From Aristophania vespae (lineage in GTDB: Bacteria; Pseudomonadota; Alphaproteobacteria; Acetobacterales; Acetobacteraceae), in the NCBI RefSeq assembly GCF_009906835.1, contig NZ_CP047652.1, positions 1,860,001-1,924,000 on the forward strand: a stretch of 64,000 nucleotides of DNA, in the 5' to 3' direction. Below, one piece after another: positions 38,015-48,399 of this stretch (the stretch's first letter is position 1; every line of letters begins with the position of its first letter). The translations under genes were made by a program, and so were the position numbers. The notes beneath the pieces were generated by a model. That model was not told the DNA's origin, did not search any database, and saw only the letters and a program-made list of their open reading frames with translations.

Positions 38015-38090
38015 GAATCCCTCTTAGCGCACTCTAAAAAGAAAATCAGCTTTATTGACGCTCATCATAAGAAAAGGCACTCTTAATTTC

Positions 38091-38537
38091 ATGCCACAAT
38101 TATCTTTTCAGTCACCATTCGGAACGCTCAGTCTTAGTGAAGATGATGGAGCTATTGTTTCTCTTGATGAAGGCCAGGGACGTGATCAGGAAAAAACGGC
38201 TCTGTTAGAGCATGTTGTCTCACTTTTACAAGATTATTTTGAGGGGCACGCCATAGATTTTAGTGATGTGCCCGTAAAGTTTTTCGGTACCGCTTATCAA
38301 CTGCGTGTCTGGGAAGCTCTTCGTACTATCCCTTATGGAGAAACATGTTTTTATGGTGACCTCGCCAAAAAAGTTGGGGGTTCACCTCAATCTGTAGGGC
38401 ATGCTGTAGGGCTAAATCCTATTCCTCTTATCGTCCCATGTCATCGTGTGATTGGACGAAATGGCCTAACGGGTTATTCCGCGTTTGACGGCGTGGATGA
38501 TAAAGCTTGGCTTTTGGAATTGGAAAAAGGCCTTTAA
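38091..38537 (+). CDS. ogt: Methylated-DNA-protein cysteine methyltransferase
   Basis: A 148-residue suicide DNA-repair protein that takes alkyl groups from O6-alkylguanine. The active site is IVPCHRVIGRNGLTGYS, preceded by the helix-turn-helix region TIPYGETCFYGDLAKKVG and the Asn loop AVGLNPIPL. I start at ATG 38091 (PQLSFQSPFGTL), where family similarity begins; a TTG at 38055 would add 12 residues without support. Divergent from mnmE. Confidence 0.92.
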   Translation: MPQLSFQSPFGTLSLSEDDGAIVSLDEGQGRDQEKTALLEHVVSLLQDYFEGHAIDFSDVPVKFFGTAYQLRVWEALRTIPYGETCFYGDLAKKVGGSPQSVGHAVGLNPIPLIVPCHRVIGRNGLTGYSAFDGVDDKAWLLELEKGL

Positions 38538-38562
38538 GCGGTCTCATTTTGGCAATCAGATT

Positions 38563-38594
38563 AAAAAAAAGCCTCTCAAAAAAGAGAGGCTTTT
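38563..38594. terminator. Bidirectional terminator between ogt and rho
   Basis: AAAAGCCTCTC (38567-38577) and GAGAGGCTTTT (38584-38594) form an 11-bp stem with A- and T-runs on both sides. It lies between the convergent ogt and rho stops. Confidence 0.9.
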
Positions 38595-38601
38595 AAAAAG
38601 T

Positions 38602-39900
38602 TTAGTTATTCATTGCATCAAAGAAATCTTGATTTGATTTGCTGTAACGGAGCTTATCAAGCAAGAAGTCCATCGCATCCATTGTGCCCATAGGAGCCAG
38701 GATACGACGTAGGACCCACATTTTGGAGAGCGAAGCACGATCGACCAGCAATTCTTCTTTACGCGTACCAGACTTCGTAATGTCGATTGCTGGGAAAGTA
38801 CGTTTATCAGCAAGCTTGCGGTCCAGAATAAGTTCCGAGTTGCCTGTGCCTTTAAACTCTTCAAAGATCACTTCATCCATACGCGAGCCTGTATCAATAA
38901 GGGCTGTTGCAATGATGGTGAGTGATCCACCTTCTTCGATATTACGCGCAGCACCAAAAAAGCGTTTTGGCCTTTGCAGAGCGTTCGCATCAACACCGCC
39001 AGTTAAGACTTTACCTGATGATGGAACAACAGTGTTATAAGCACGAGCGAGACGTGTGATTGAGTCAAGCAAGATCACAACGTCGCGTTTATGTTCAACG
39101 AGACGTTTTGCTTTTTCTAGCACCATCTCTGTAACTTGTACGTGGCGCGTTGCAGGCTCATCAAAAGTAGATGAAATCACTTCACCACGCACAGAACGTG
39201 CCATATCAGTGACTTCTTCAGGGCGTTCATCAATAAGAAGAACGATCAGGAATACATCTGGATGGTTGGCTGTGATTGAGGAGGCGATGCTTTGCAGCAT
39301 AACCGTCTTACCCGTGCGAGGTGGGGCAACAATCAGAGCACGCTGTCCCATCCCAATAGGTGAAACGAGATCAATAACGCGCGAGGTATAATCGCGCTGA
39401 TCTTTTTTCCCTTTGCCACCTTTTACAGGAGTGGCAGTGTCTTCTTTCTGCTCAACTTCCATTTTAAGGCGACGCTCAGGATAAAGCGGCGTTAAATTAT
39501 CAAAATTAATCCGTGTGCGGACAATTTCGGGGGGCTCAAAATTGATGGCGTTTACTTTGAGTAAAGAAAAATAACGCTCGCCATCACGTGGAGCCCGAAT
39601 TTCTCCCTCAACTGTATCTCCTGGACGCAGCCCAAAACGGCGCACTTGCGCTGGAGACACATAAATATCGTCAGGACCGGGGAGATAATTAGCTTCAGGA
39701 CTACGTAGAAAGCCGAACCCATCAGGTAGGATTTCGAGAGTGCCTTCTCCGTAAATAGATTGTTCACGGTCCGCTAGAGTTTTGAGTATAGCGAACATAA
39801 TGTCTTGCTTGCGCAAGGACGAAGTGTTCTCGATCTCTAATTCTTCAGCAAAAGCCAGAAGATCGGTAGGAGACTTCTTCTTAAGTTCGGCGAGATGCAT
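38602..39900 (-). CDS. rho: Transcription termination factor Rho
   Basis: A 432-residue hexameric RNA helicase. The N-terminal Rho domain ([20 protein letters not shown]), the RNA-binding cold-shock-like domain ([20 protein letters not shown]), Walker [13 protein letters not shown], Walker [17 protein letters not shown] and the R-loop [16 protein letters not shown] are intact. Full length with no large insertion. Confidence 0.97.
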   Translation of the reverse strand: MHLAELKKKSPTDLLAFAEELEIENTSSLRKQDIMFAILKTLADREQSIYGEGTLEILPDGFGFLRSPEANYLPGPDDIYVSPAQVRRFGLRPGDTVEGEIRAPRDGERYFSLLKVNAINFEPPEIVRTRINFDNLTPLYPERRLKMEVEQKEDTATPVKGGKGKKDQRDYTSRVIDLVSPIGMGQRALIVAPPRTGKTVMLQSIASSITANHPDVFLIVLLIDERPEEVTDMARSVRGEVISSTFDEPATRHVQVTEMVLEKAKRLVEHKRDVVILLDSITRLARAYNTVVPSSGKVLTGGVDANALQRPKRFFGAARNIEEGGSLTIIATALIDTGSRMDEVIFEEFKGTGNSELILDRKLADKRTFPAIDITKSGTRKEELLVDRASLSKMWVLRRILAPMGTMDAMDFLLDKLRYSKSNQDFFDAMNN

Positions 39901-40356
39901 GAAAATATGCGCCTTGATATGCCCCAGTGGAGAGGATCGTAAGAAAAAGGAGGCACCGCAATCAGCATAAGAGACATATGACTATGTGACACAACTGATA
40001 GTAAGGATACCCTAAAAAACTCGTCTTCCCTTGGCAAAGTAAGGGAAAAAGTTTTTTATCAGGGCGTAAGGTGCCATCCGGATCGGAGGATAATGACTTT
40101 TTAAAAAGCTCAATGGCGATTTCAAAGTCTGGCTAACGGATTAGGCAAGCAATTAAACTGTGTCAAGTTAATATGACAAATAGTTTCAATTTTTTTTCTT
40201 TTTTGGGCAAAATGAACATAGCAGGGTGAGAGCGTGCTTTTTTAATGGGTGTCTGTTATAGAAACACATTCTATCTTTATGGATGAAAGAAATTTATTCC
40301 GAATCCTAATTAAGCAAGCTTAAGGCTTTTTTCAGGTCATTAAGGCAGGAAGCAAG
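39901..40356. other. 456-bp region between rho and the E2 gene, with a hairpin in the rho leader
   Basis: Non-coding and divergently flanked. An imperfect inverted repeat at about 40014-40057 (AAAAAACT...TTCCCTT facing AAGGGAA...AGTTTTTT) would, on the minus strand, form a stem followed by GTTTTTT. It lies about 115 bp upstream of rho, so it could be an attenuator in the rho leader. Promoters for both genes must lie here, but none is certain. Confidence 0.45.
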
Positions 40357-41448
40357 ATGACAATTGAGATCCGAGTACCCCCATTAGGCGAAAGTCTTAC
40401 CAGTGCGACTATAGCAAAGTGGTACAAAAAAACGGGTGAGTATGTCCAGGCGGGCGATATTGTTCTCGAACTTGAAACTGACAAAGTTAGTTTTGAAATT
40501 CCTGCTCCAGTTGCAGGCCGTATTGAAGCTTTGTTAGATGAGGGTGTTGATGTTGCTGTTGACCAGCTTATTGCGCGCCTAGATGAAACCAAAGCTCCTC
40601 TATCTCAGCTAGCAGAAAAGCAGGCTCCGGTTTCCAAAGAGGTGTCTCCGTCAGTTGAGCGGCCTGCCGAGACAAAAGAAAAAGAAGCCGTACCTCATAA
40701 AACAGACATTAAATCGTCCGGGTCCTTTCAGGAGACTACTAGTCAGGAAGGGGAGCGGCGTGTTCCATTAAGTCGCTTACGGCAGACGATAGCGCGTAAT
40801 TTAAAAGAAGCTCAAAATACAGCGGCTATTCTTACGACATTCAACGAAGTTGATATGGGGAATGTGCGCGAATTACGGTCGCAATATCGTGATATTTTTG
40901 AAAAGAAAAATAGCGGCACCCGCCTTGGATTTATGTCTTTTTTTGCCAAGGCTGTGATTGGGGCAATCAAAGATTATCCAGCACTTAATGCTCAGATTGA
41001 TGGTAATGAGATTGTCTATCGCGATCATGTTAATTTGGGCATTGCCGTAGGTACGGAACGCGGTCTTGTTGTCCCTGTAATACGCCATGCTGACGGCATG
41101 AATTTTGCTGAGCTTGAACGCCACGTGGCTGATTACGGCAAGCGTGCCCGTGATGGGGCTTTAAAGTTGGATGAACTTGCAGGGGGTACTTTTACCATCA
41201 CGAATGGTGGTATATTTGGCTCATTACTTTCAACACCTATTCTTAATCGTCCGCAGTCAGGTGTGCTGGGTATGCATACAATCCAAGATCGGCCCGTCGC
41301 GCGCAATGGGCAGGTTGTGATACGGCCTATGATGTATGTAGCTCTCTCATATGACCATCGCCTGATTGATGGGAAAGAAGCTGTAAGCTTTTTAGTACGT
41401 ATCAAGGAACTGATAGAAGATCCTAGACGTTTGCTTTTAGAGGTTTAA
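40357..41448 (+). CDS. sucB: Dihydrolipoamide succinyltransferase-like E2, apparently lacking the subunit-binding domain
   Basis: A 363-residue 2-oxoacid dehydrogenase E2. The N-terminal lipoyl domain has [20 protein letters not shown] with the lipoylated Lys near 43. A Glu/Lys/Pro-rich linker (about 85-130) runs straight into the catalytic domain ([20 protein letters not shown]), with the active site [16 protein letters not shown] near the end. The peripheral subunit-binding domain that normally sits between them (pattern SPAVRKL...G.GKDGRI) is not visible, and the protein is shorter than the roughly 400 residues usual for SucB. Neither E1 nor E3 is adjacent. Catalysis could be intact, but assembly with E1 and E3 may differ. 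ATG has GGAAG upstream. Confidence 0.88.
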   Translation: MTIEIRVPPLGESLTSATIAKWYKKTGEYVQAGDIVLELETDKVSFEIPAPVAGRIEALLDEGVDVAVDQLIARLDETKAPLSQLAEKQAPVSKEVSPSVERPAETKEKEAVPHKTDIKSSGSFQETTSQEGERRVPLSRLRQTIARNLKEAQNTAAILTTFNEVDMGNVRELRSQYRDIFEKKNSGTRLGFMSFFAKAVIGAIKDYPALNAQIDGNEIVYRDHVNLGIAVGTERGLVVPVIRHADGMNFAELERHVADYGKRARDGALKLDELAGGTFTITNGGIFGSLLSTPILNRPQSGVLGMHTIQDRPVARNGQVVIRPMMYVALSYDHRLIDGKEAVSFLVRIKELIEDPRRLLLEV

Positions 41449-41480
41449 ATATCTTTTCCCTAATATGTTTTGGCTTAAAA

Positions 41481-41510
41481 AAACCCCGCTCACGTGAGTG
41501 AGCGGGGTTT
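41481..41510. terminator. Bidirectional terminator between the E2 gene and the DUF3597 gene
   Basis: AAACCCCGCTCAC and GTGAGCGGGGTTT form a perfect 13-bp GC-rich stem with a GTGA loop and flanking A/T runs, between two convergent genes. Confidence 0.93.
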
Positions 41511-41520
41511 CTTTTAATGG

Positions 41521-41961
41521 TTAAGCTTTCCAGTTATCAGGAACTTTACCACCATTTTCAGATAGTTTTCCGTAAACTTGTTTGATGAGCCATATATTCA
41601 TGGCCTCGGTATTATTTTTATCGCCACTATAATGAAGTTCGTCAGCAAGTTTGCGACGTGAATCAAGGGAACTATCCATGTTTAATAATTTCAATAGGTC
41701 AACGATGGATGTTTGATAATTAAACTTTGTACCCGCCTTGGAAGCGAGGTTTTTTAGAATCGCTTCTACATCAACATGTTGTTGGGGGGCGGATGCAGCC
41801 TGTTGTTGTGTTTGAGGCGCAGCTTGGGTTTGTGCCTGGTTTTGAGCAGGTGACGATGGCTGCGACGTTGAGGGAGAGTTCGTTGAAGGCTTGTTATCTG
41901 TGTTTGTAGCTGCGTGAGCGACATTCATGATTTTTGAAAAAATATTACTAAAAATGCCCAT
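41521..41961 (-). CDS. DUF3597 family protein
   Basis: A 146-residue protein. A short N-terminal segment (MGIFSNIFSKIMNVAHAA) is followed by a low-complexity Ser/Gln/Pro linker (about 20-65). The conserved domain has VDVEAILKNLASKAG, YQTSIVDLLKLLNMDSSLDS and MNIWLIKQVYGKLSENGGKVP, which is the DUF3597 pattern. The function of the family is unknown. The gene stands alone. Confidence 0.85.
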   Translation of the reverse strand: MGIFSNIFSKIMNVAHAATNTDNKPSTNSPSTSQPSSPAQNQAQTQAAPQTQQQAASAPQQHVDVEAILKNLASKAGTKFNYQTSIVDLLKLLNMDSSLDSRRKLADELHYSGDKNNTEAMNIWLIKQVYGKLSENGGKVPDNWKA

Positions 41962-42045
41962 GGAAAACTCCTAGGTTTTAAAATGTTAGGCCTCCCTACT
42001 GCTTTATAAAATAGTAAGCAGTAGGAAGTACCCCATCACTTTATC

Positions 42046-43341
42046 TTAGTAACGGTAAAAATCTTGTTTGAATGGGCCAGTTTGTTTAACGCCAATATAG
42101 TCTGCCTGCTCTTTAGTCATTTTTGACAGTTTTGCCCCCACTTTTTCCAGGTGAAGCGCTGCAACTTTCTCATCAAGAATTTTAGGCAGTGTGTAAACTT
42201 TATTTTCGTAAGTGCCGGGTTTAGCTGTCCAAAGCTCAATTTGAGCGAGGGTTTGGTTTGTGAATGAAGCTGACATCACAAAAGAGGGATGCCCTGTCGC
42301 ATTCCCCAAATTAACCAGACGCCCTTCAGAAAGAAGAATGATTCGACGATTGGGCGCAAGCTCAATTTCGTCTACCTGTGGTTTGATGTTGTTCCATTTA
42401 AAGTTGCGTAATGAAGCAACCTGGATTTCGCTATCAAAGTGGCCAATATTACACACAATTGCCCGATCTTTCATCGCACGCATATGTTCAAGTGTAATAA
42501 TGTCGATATTACCTGTGCATGTGACAAAGATATCGCCTCTGGGAGCGCCTTCCTCCATAGTCACAACTTCATAGCCTTCCATAGCGGCTTGAAGGGCGCA
42601 GATTGGATCTACTTCTGTGACTAAAACGCGGCAGCCTGCATTTCGAAGAGAGGCCGCTGAACCTTTACCTACGTCACCATACCCGGCAACGACGGCAACT
42701 TTACCTGACATCATGACGTCAGTACCGCGGCGAATCGCATCTACAAGGCTTTCACGGCAGCCATAAAGATTATCGAATTTAGATTTGGTAACGCTGTCAT
42801 TCACATTAAAGGCAGGAACTTTTAATGTGCCTTTGCGTGCCATTTCCCACAGACGATGAACGCCTGTTGTTGTTTCTTCGGAAAGGCCACGAATATCTTT
42901 TAGCATTTCCGGGTACTTATCATGCATCATGGCTGTCAGGTCACCGCCATCATCTAAGATCATGTTTGGTGTCCATCCATCTGGGCCTTTAATGGTTTGT
43001 TCAATGCACCAGACAAATTCTTCCTCTGTAAGACCTTTCCATGCGAAAACAGGAATATTAGCTGCTGCAATGGCTGCTGCAGCCTGGTCTTGGGTCGAGA
43101 AAATATTGCAAGAAGACCAGCGAACTGTAGCACCGAGATCGATAAGTGTTTCGATCAAGACAGCTGTCTGGATGGTCATATGCAGACAGCCGGCGATCCG
43201 GGCGCCTTTAAGGGGCTTTTGTCCTTTATATTCCGCACGAAGGGCCATTAGACCCGGCATTTCACCTTCAGCAATAGAAATTTCTTTGCGACCCCAGTCA
43301 GCTAGGGAGATATCGCGTACTTTATAATCATGATTAGGCAT
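42046..43341 (-). CDS. ahcY: Adenosylhomocysteinase
   Basis: A 431-residue NAD-dependent enzyme that splits S-adenosylhomocysteine into adenosine and homocysteine, keeping methylation running. [16 protein letters not shown], the NAD-binding [17 protein letters not shown] and the C-terminal [18 protein letters not shown] are canonical. I start at ATG 43341, with AAGGA 8 bp upstream, rather than the in-frame GTG 6 bp earlier. Confidence 0.97.
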   Translation of the reverse strand: MPNHDYKVRDISLADWGRKEISIAEGEMPGLMALRAEYKGQKPLKGARIAGCLHMTIQTAVLIETLIDLGATVRWSSCNIFSTQDQAAAAIAAANIPVFAWKGLTEEEFVWCIEQTIKGPDGWTPNMILDDGGDLTAMMHDKYPEMLKDIRGLSEETTTGVHRLWEMARKGTLKVPAFNVNDSVTKSKFDNLYGCRESLVDAIRRGTDVMMSGKVAVVAGYGDVGKGSAASLRNAGCRVLVTEVDPICALQAAMEGYEVVTMEEGAPRGDIFVTCTGNIDIITLEHMRAMKDRAIVCNIGHFDSEIQVASLRNFKWNNIKPQVDEIELAPNRRIILLSEGRLVNLGNATGHPSFVMSASFTNQTLAQIELWTAKPGTYENKVYTLPKILDEKVAALHLEKVGAKLSKMTKEQADYIGVKQTGPFKQDFYRY

Positions 43342-43803
43342 AATCACTTCCTTAAAATTCTACTATCTTGTGCATGAAACCCTAAACGGACTTAAAAGGC
43401 TAGTCTTCTTTACAAATCAAAGAGAAATGAGTAACATTATTGTTTATACGTATATCATATGAAGTAATGATAATATAAATAATGAAAACATGCTTATAAT
43501 CTATAAAACAAAAAATTTATATTTTATTATATTAAATTATAATTATTAATTTTTACCTATAATTATTATAATAATATAAATAGATATAATATTTATAGTG
43601 TTTTAATGTGGCATATATATTATATGAAAGTAATAAATGTTAATGTTTGAAATAAGGTATATAGAAAAATTAAAAATTTGTTCAAGCCTTCCTTTATAAT
43701 ATATAGAAGAGTGCCCAATTAAGGGGCATTCATCTTTATTGGGTTTTAAGGTAGTTTGTTTATTACATTAAACTGCAACGTTTTTTGCGATGGGGAGTAA
43801 GCC
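43342..43803. other. Intergenic region with a strongly AT-rich core (about 43480-43700)
   Basis: The gap between divergent ahcY and the transporter gene. The centre is almost only A and T (for example ttataattattaatttttacctataattattataataatat) and must be easily melted or bent. I looked for a SAM- or SAH-type riboswitch upstream of ahcY and saw none. No ORF. Confidence 0.5.
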
Positions 43804-44894
43804 GTGTCTGACAGCACCGTTCGTAGCTTCCCTTTTGTTGTACTCGATCCTTCTCTCAAAAAAGAAGGACGTCCTCCCATTACCCAGGGTTTGGTTTGGG
43901 CTATCTGTGCAACTCCAGGAGCGGGGATACGCTCTTTAGAAGCCTCTGAAGTTAAGACCATTCTCGATTCCAGCACGCTTGCGCAACCCCATCTGGTTGG
44001 GAGTATGCAGCAAGAGGGTAGTTGGTTTTGGCTCCATTTCGACATGGTTCATAGTTCTGCACGGGCTAATGTTGCACGGCTTCCTAGCCTTCCCGAAGAT
44101 GTGGGGGCAATGTTGGCAGAAACGGAATATGGCATAGCCCTAGAAGCTTCTGGTGATATAGTTTGGGGTCCTTCCCCGCTTTTGATGATGCCTTGGCAGA
44201 AGAGGATCGCGAAATTTGTGCGTGGCGTTTTGCTATGCGGCGGGATTTGCTCATTACCACGCGTCGCACACCTATTCCTATTTTAGGTGTCGCGTACCGA
44301 ACTCTTAATAATGACTATGTACCACGTAATCCGGCTGGTGTTGTGGATATGGTTTTGAGAGATTTTACAAGTACAGTGCGCCGTCAGTTAGGCCAGCTTG
44401 ATGATGAGCTTGACCGTGCAGAAGACGTGCTTTTACTGAGTGAGCGGGGTCACGATTTAGGGCATCTGGGAAGTATTGTTGGTAAAGTACGTCGTCGCAC
44501 AACAGAATTACGCAGAGCTATGGTGCCCGTTGATCGTGTGCTGCGTGATGAGGATTTGGAGCTGCCAGATTGGGCAGAAGATGACTTGCGTGATCGGGGT
44601 GAACGTCAAGTTCATGCTGCTTTGGATGATCTGATTGCTCTTCACGATAGGGCGCGGTCTTTACAAGATGAGTTAGCTGCAAGTCAGGCAGAAGAAACGA
44701 ATAGACGTCTCTACATTGTTTCAGTCATGACGACCTTGATGCTTCCGGCTACTTTTGTAACTGGCTTTTTTGGCATGAATACGGGAGGCATGTTTCTTGC
44801 TGAAGGCAGAATAGGAACGATCATTGCCGGAGGAATCTGTTTTTTGTCTATGGCTGTGACCTTCATTTTCATGAAACTGGCACGTCTTTTATAG
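43804..44894 (+). pseudogene. ZntB/CorA-like metal transporter, frameshifted by one base
   Basis: Two overlapping frames make one CorA-superfamily protein of about 363 residues. The first reads to VWG (about 44167); the second continues with SFPAFDDALAEEDREICAWR. The join lies at the GGGG run 44165-44168, where one G appears to be missing. The C-terminal part has a long helical stalk and two membrane segments, with FGMNTGGMFLAEG in the GMN loop; GMN-x-GG is typical of the ZntB branch, which moves zinc. Whether the gene is dead or the base was miscalled cannot be settled here. Known relatives form pentameric inner-membrane channels. Confidence 0.8.
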
Positions 44895-45095
44895 ATCAAG
44901 TTTTGCTGAGCAAAAGAAACAATCATTCATTTAAACGAGAGTTTAACGTTTTGTTGTTTAGCTTACTTAAGTCCTAGTCCCTCAAAAATTGGGCAATAGT
45001 TCATCGTGTTATTTTATTTGATAGCGAAGAAAAAATAGGATCAGAATTTTATCATGATGAGCAGTGCCTAGAGGGAAAACTAAAAGGAGACTGTT

Positions 45096-46540
45096 ATGGC
45101 TGACAACATCATACGTACTACAGCAGGCGCCCCGTGGGTTAGTAACGAAGATAGTAAATCAGCAGGTAAAAGAGGACCACTCCTGCTGGAAAATTATCAA
45201 CTTATTGAAAAATTGGCTCACCAAAACCGCGAACGAATTCCTGAGCGCACAGTTCATGCAAAGGGTTCAGGTGCACATGGCACTTTGACCGTTACGCACG
45301 ATATTACCAAATATACGAAAGCATCCATATTTTCTAAAGTCGGCAAAAAAACGGACATGTTTCTTCGGTTTTCTGTCGTTGCTCCAGAAAGTGGGGGGCA
45401 GAGGCAGAGCGCGATGTACGCGGTGTTGCCATGAAGTTTTATACAGAAGACGGTAACTGGGATCTTGTAGGAAATAACACGCCAGTTTTCTTTGTGCGTG
45501 ATCCTATAAAATTTCCTGATTTTATTCATACGCAAAAACGCCATCCCAAAACGCACCTACATTCACCTACAGCAAAATGGGACTTTTGGTCTTTAAGCCC
45601 CGAAAGTTTACATCAGGTAGCGATCTTATATTCGGATCGTGGTATTCCCCGTGGGTATCGCCATATGGATGCGTTTGGCAGCCATACTTTTTCTATGTGG
45701 AATGACAAAGGTGAACGCTACTGGGTTAAATTCCACTTTAAAACACAGCAAGGCAACGAATTTTTCACAAATGAAGAAGCCGCTGCTGTTATTGCCCAAA
45801 CACGTGACAATGCCCAGGAAGATTTATATGGGGCAATTGAGAAAGGGGACTTCCCTCGCTGGACTCTTTACATCCAGGTGATGGAAGAAGCCGAAGCAGA
45901 ACGTGTTTCGTTTAATCCGTTTGATGTGACGAAAGTCTGGAGTCACAAAGATTATCCTCTTATAGAGGTCGGTGTTTTAGAGCTTAACCGCAATCCAGAA
46001 AATTATTTTGCTGAAGTTGAGCAATCTTCTTTCTCACCGTCCAACATCGTGCCAGGTATTGGTTACTCACCCGATAAAATGTTGCAGGGACGTGTTTTTG
46101 CCTATGCAGATGCACACCGTTATCGTGTGGGGACACATTATGAAATGTTACCAATTAATCGTCCCAAATTTCCTGTAAAAAACTATCATCTAGACGGACA
46201 AATGCGTTTTGATGAGCCTAAAAATGGGGATGGAGATTTCTACGAGCCAAACTCTTTTGATGGACCTGTGCAGGATCTGAAAGAGGCCGAACCGCCATTG
46301 CGTGTTAGTGGGGATGCTACCTATTATGACCATCGCAGCGATGGTGATGATTATGCTCAGCCTGCAGCGCTGTTTCATCTTTTTAACGAAGAGCAAAAAC
46401 AGCGTTTCTATAAAAATTTCGCTGGGGATATGCAGGGCGTTCCACAACATATTATTGACCGTCAATTAGGTCATTTTGAAAAAGCTGATCCGGAATGGGC
46501 AGAGGGTGTAAGAAAAGCCCTAAATGACATGAAATCCTAA
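45096..46540 (+). pseudogene. katA: Haem catalase, frameshifted by one base
   Basis: Monofunctional catalase of about 481 residues in two frames. The first runs to VVAPESGG, the second resumes as [20 protein letters not shown]. The break is at the six-G run 45393-45398, where seven would restore the frame. Active-site His lies in [12 protein letters not shown], Asn in the [10 protein letters not shown] region, and the haem-ligand Tyr in [15 protein letters not shown] good ribosome site (AAAAGGAGA) precedes ATG 45096. All catalytic residues remain, so a missed base is more likely than true loss. It would destroy hydrogen peroxide in the cytoplasm. Confidence 0.88.
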
Positions 46541-46562
46541 ATATTATAGGTTTTTCATCTGA

Positions 46563-46596
46563 AAAGAGCGCCTATCTTAAGATAGGCGCTCTTTTT
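46563..46596 (+). terminator. Terminator after catalase
   Basis: AAAGAGCGCCTATC-TTAA-GATAGGCGCTC followed by TTTTT, 22 bp after the catalase stop. A strong intrinsic terminator; the A-run on the other side may let it work for the leftward gene too. Confidence 0.93.
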
Positions 46597-46665
46597 GCAT
46601 TTGACACAGAGAAAAAGTGTTTCAAAAAAGGAGGTAAAAAAGCACTTTCTCTATAACATTCCCAA

Positions 46666-47298
46666 TTAAGAGGCAGACGCCAGACGTTTGATTGTGAAGC
46701 TGGCAGAACCTGTTGACCCTTCAGCAGGCTTAAAGGTCACTTTTAATGTGCTGTCAGGGCTCATCTCACCAATTGTGCGAAGCACATTCAGGTTTTGTCC
46801 AATCATGAAGCTGAAATCACCCAAGCGAGCAATATTGTCGCCCTCTGGTTTAAATGTAAGTGGAGCAACTTCCTGGCCAGAAGAATCACTAACAGTAGCG
46901 ACTTTACGGTCGATAAGAGCAGAAAGGCCGTTAAGCATTTCTAGGGTAAGAGGAGCAAACATCTCCCAACCCATAAGCGCAGCAGAATTAAAGTGAGTTA
47001 GTTCGTTGCGGGGATTAACGCTGAACCAGGTATCACGGTCTTTGACGCGCAAACCGATGAGGTTATTTTTAGCATCTACCATCTCTAATTCAGGTAAAGA
47101 GCGTGGTAGGGAAGAACGCTTGCGCAGTACAGCCGTGGCGGGTAATTGCAGGGGTACAGATGCTAGTAAGAAAAGGTCAGGGTACTCACCGCTTGTAAAT
47201 GGCTGGCGGATAAGCTCATCGCGAATAGGGTCGTGGCCGATAATGTGGCCAAACCAGTCAATAAGCCAAAGACGTGTCAAAGTAGATGCATCTTGCAT
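46666..47298 (-). CDS. Unknown protein of 210 residues
   Basis: Starts at ATG 47298 with AGGGAG upstream; the longer frame to 47364 would run into mutY. The sequence begins MQDASTLTRLWLIDWFGHII, is of mixed composition with no signal peptide or membrane helix, and ends VTFKPAEGSTGSASFTIKRL. It contains a region with PVNPRN-like charged turns and FSFMIGQNLNVLRTIGEMSP. I recognise no family. It looks like a genuine, well-composed soluble protein. It lies downstream of mutY, in the same direction. Confidence 0.7.
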   Translation of the reverse strand: MQDASTLTRLWLIDWFGHIIGHDPIRDELIRQPFTSGEYPDLFLLASVPLQLPATAVLRKRSSLPRSLPELEMVDAKNNLIGLRVKDRDTWFSVNPRNELTHFNSAALMGWEMFAPLTLEMLNGLSALIDRKVATVSDSSGQEVAPLTFKPEGDNIARLGDFSFMIGQNLNVLRTIGEMSPDSTLKVTFKPAEGSTGSASFTIKRLASAS

Positions 47299-47339
47299 TA
47301 AATAGTCTCCCTTTAATTTTATTATAGACCCTTGGCCTT

Positions 47340-48389
47340 TTAACCCTGGGCCAAAATAATACACTTTTTCATAGCACTTGATAGTGCGCTTGCTTTAGGA
47401 GGCTTAAAGCTACTATCAAAACATTTTATATCACGTATATCATATAAGTTCGAGGTCATCTCGTAAACGGTTAATATCAATATGAAATGGGTGAATATAT
47501 GTTTGATTTCGCCTAATTTCTGCCAATTTTTTGTGATTGGAGCAAATTCCAGGGCCTCTTTTTCAGTCCAGGGTTTTTCTCTCCAGGGTGTTCCAGGAAG
47601 TTCATCTGTACCACCTAATAACCCTTGGGGAGGGCGCGTTCTGAGCAAGATATCTCCGTTAGGGTTTATGACTCGAAACACCACACCATAGCGTGTTGGA
47701 CGCTGGGGTTTGGGGCTGCGTTTTGGCAGGTCTTTTGCGTTACCAGCCTTAAAAGCTTCGCAGTTTGTTTGGCAGGGACAAAGCAAACAGGAAGGGTTAC
47801 GCGGTGTGCAGATTGTAGCTCCAAGGTCAAACAGGGCCTGAGCAAAATCTGAGGGCCGCTCTTGGGCTATGGCTGAGTTATTAAGTTTTGAGGCTTCCTG
47901 GTGCAAAAGGGCGCGGCTGGCAGGAAGCGGATCTTCAATTCCTCTTAACCGTGCTATTAAACGCTCGACATTGCCATCAATGGGGACAAAAGGTTGGTTA
48001 AAGGCAATGGAAGCAATAGCGCGAGATGTATAGGCGCCTATACCCGGTAGCTCCAATAGTTCATTGACGTCAGAAGGGAAAAACCCAATTTTGCTGACTT
48101 TTTGAGCGCAGGCATGTAGGTTTCTGGCCCGGGCGTAATATCCCAACCCTGCCCAAAGTTGTAAAACCTCATTTAACGGGGCTTGGGCAAGATCATGTAC
48201 AGTAGGATAGGCTGCCAAAAAACGTTGATAATAAGGGATAACTGTTGCCACAACTGTTTGTTGGAGCATAATCTCACTCAGCCAAACACCGTAAGGGTCT
48301 GGTGTTTGGCCTGGGAGGGCTCTCCAAGGTAAAACACGTCGATTTTGGTCATACCAGGCGAGTAATAAAGAAGCTGTATCAGGTTTCAC
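47340..48389 (-). CDS. mutY: A/G-specific adenine DNA glycosylase
   Basis: A 349-residue enzyme that removes adenine opposite 8-oxoguanine. The N-terminal WYDQNRRVLPWR, the catalytic region WLSEIMLQQTVVATVIPYY, the helix-hairpin-helix LLELPGIGAYTSRAIA with Asp in FVPIDGNVERL, and the iron-sulfur loop C-x6-C-x2-C-x5-C (CTPRNPSCLLCPCQTNC) are intact. A C-terminal NUDIX-like domain (DILLRTRPPQGLLGGTDELP) reads 8-oxoG. Divergent from the DUF721 gene. Confidence 0.96.
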   Translation of the reverse strand: MKPDTASLLLAWYDQNRRVLPWRALPGQTPDPYGVWLSEIMLQQTVVATVIPYYQRFLAAYPTVHDLAQAPLNEVLQLWAGLGYYARARNLHACAQKVSKIGFFPSDVNELLELPGIGAYTSRAIASIAFNQPFVPIDGNVERLIARLRGIEDPLPASRALLHQEASKLNNSAIAQERPSDFAQALFDLGATICTPRNPSCLLCPCQTNCEAFKAGNAKDLPKRSPKPQRPTRYGVVFRVINPNGDILLRTRPPQGLLGGTDELPGTPWREKPWTEKEALEFAPITKNWQKLGEIKHIFTHFILILTVYEMTSNLYDIRDIKCFDSSFKPPKASALSSAMKKCIILAQG

Positions 48390-48399
48390 AAAGGTGCAT

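Noticed and set aside
43342-43480. SAM or SAH riboswitch upstream of ahcY
   Set aside because: I could not find the conserved core or pairing of any class I know.
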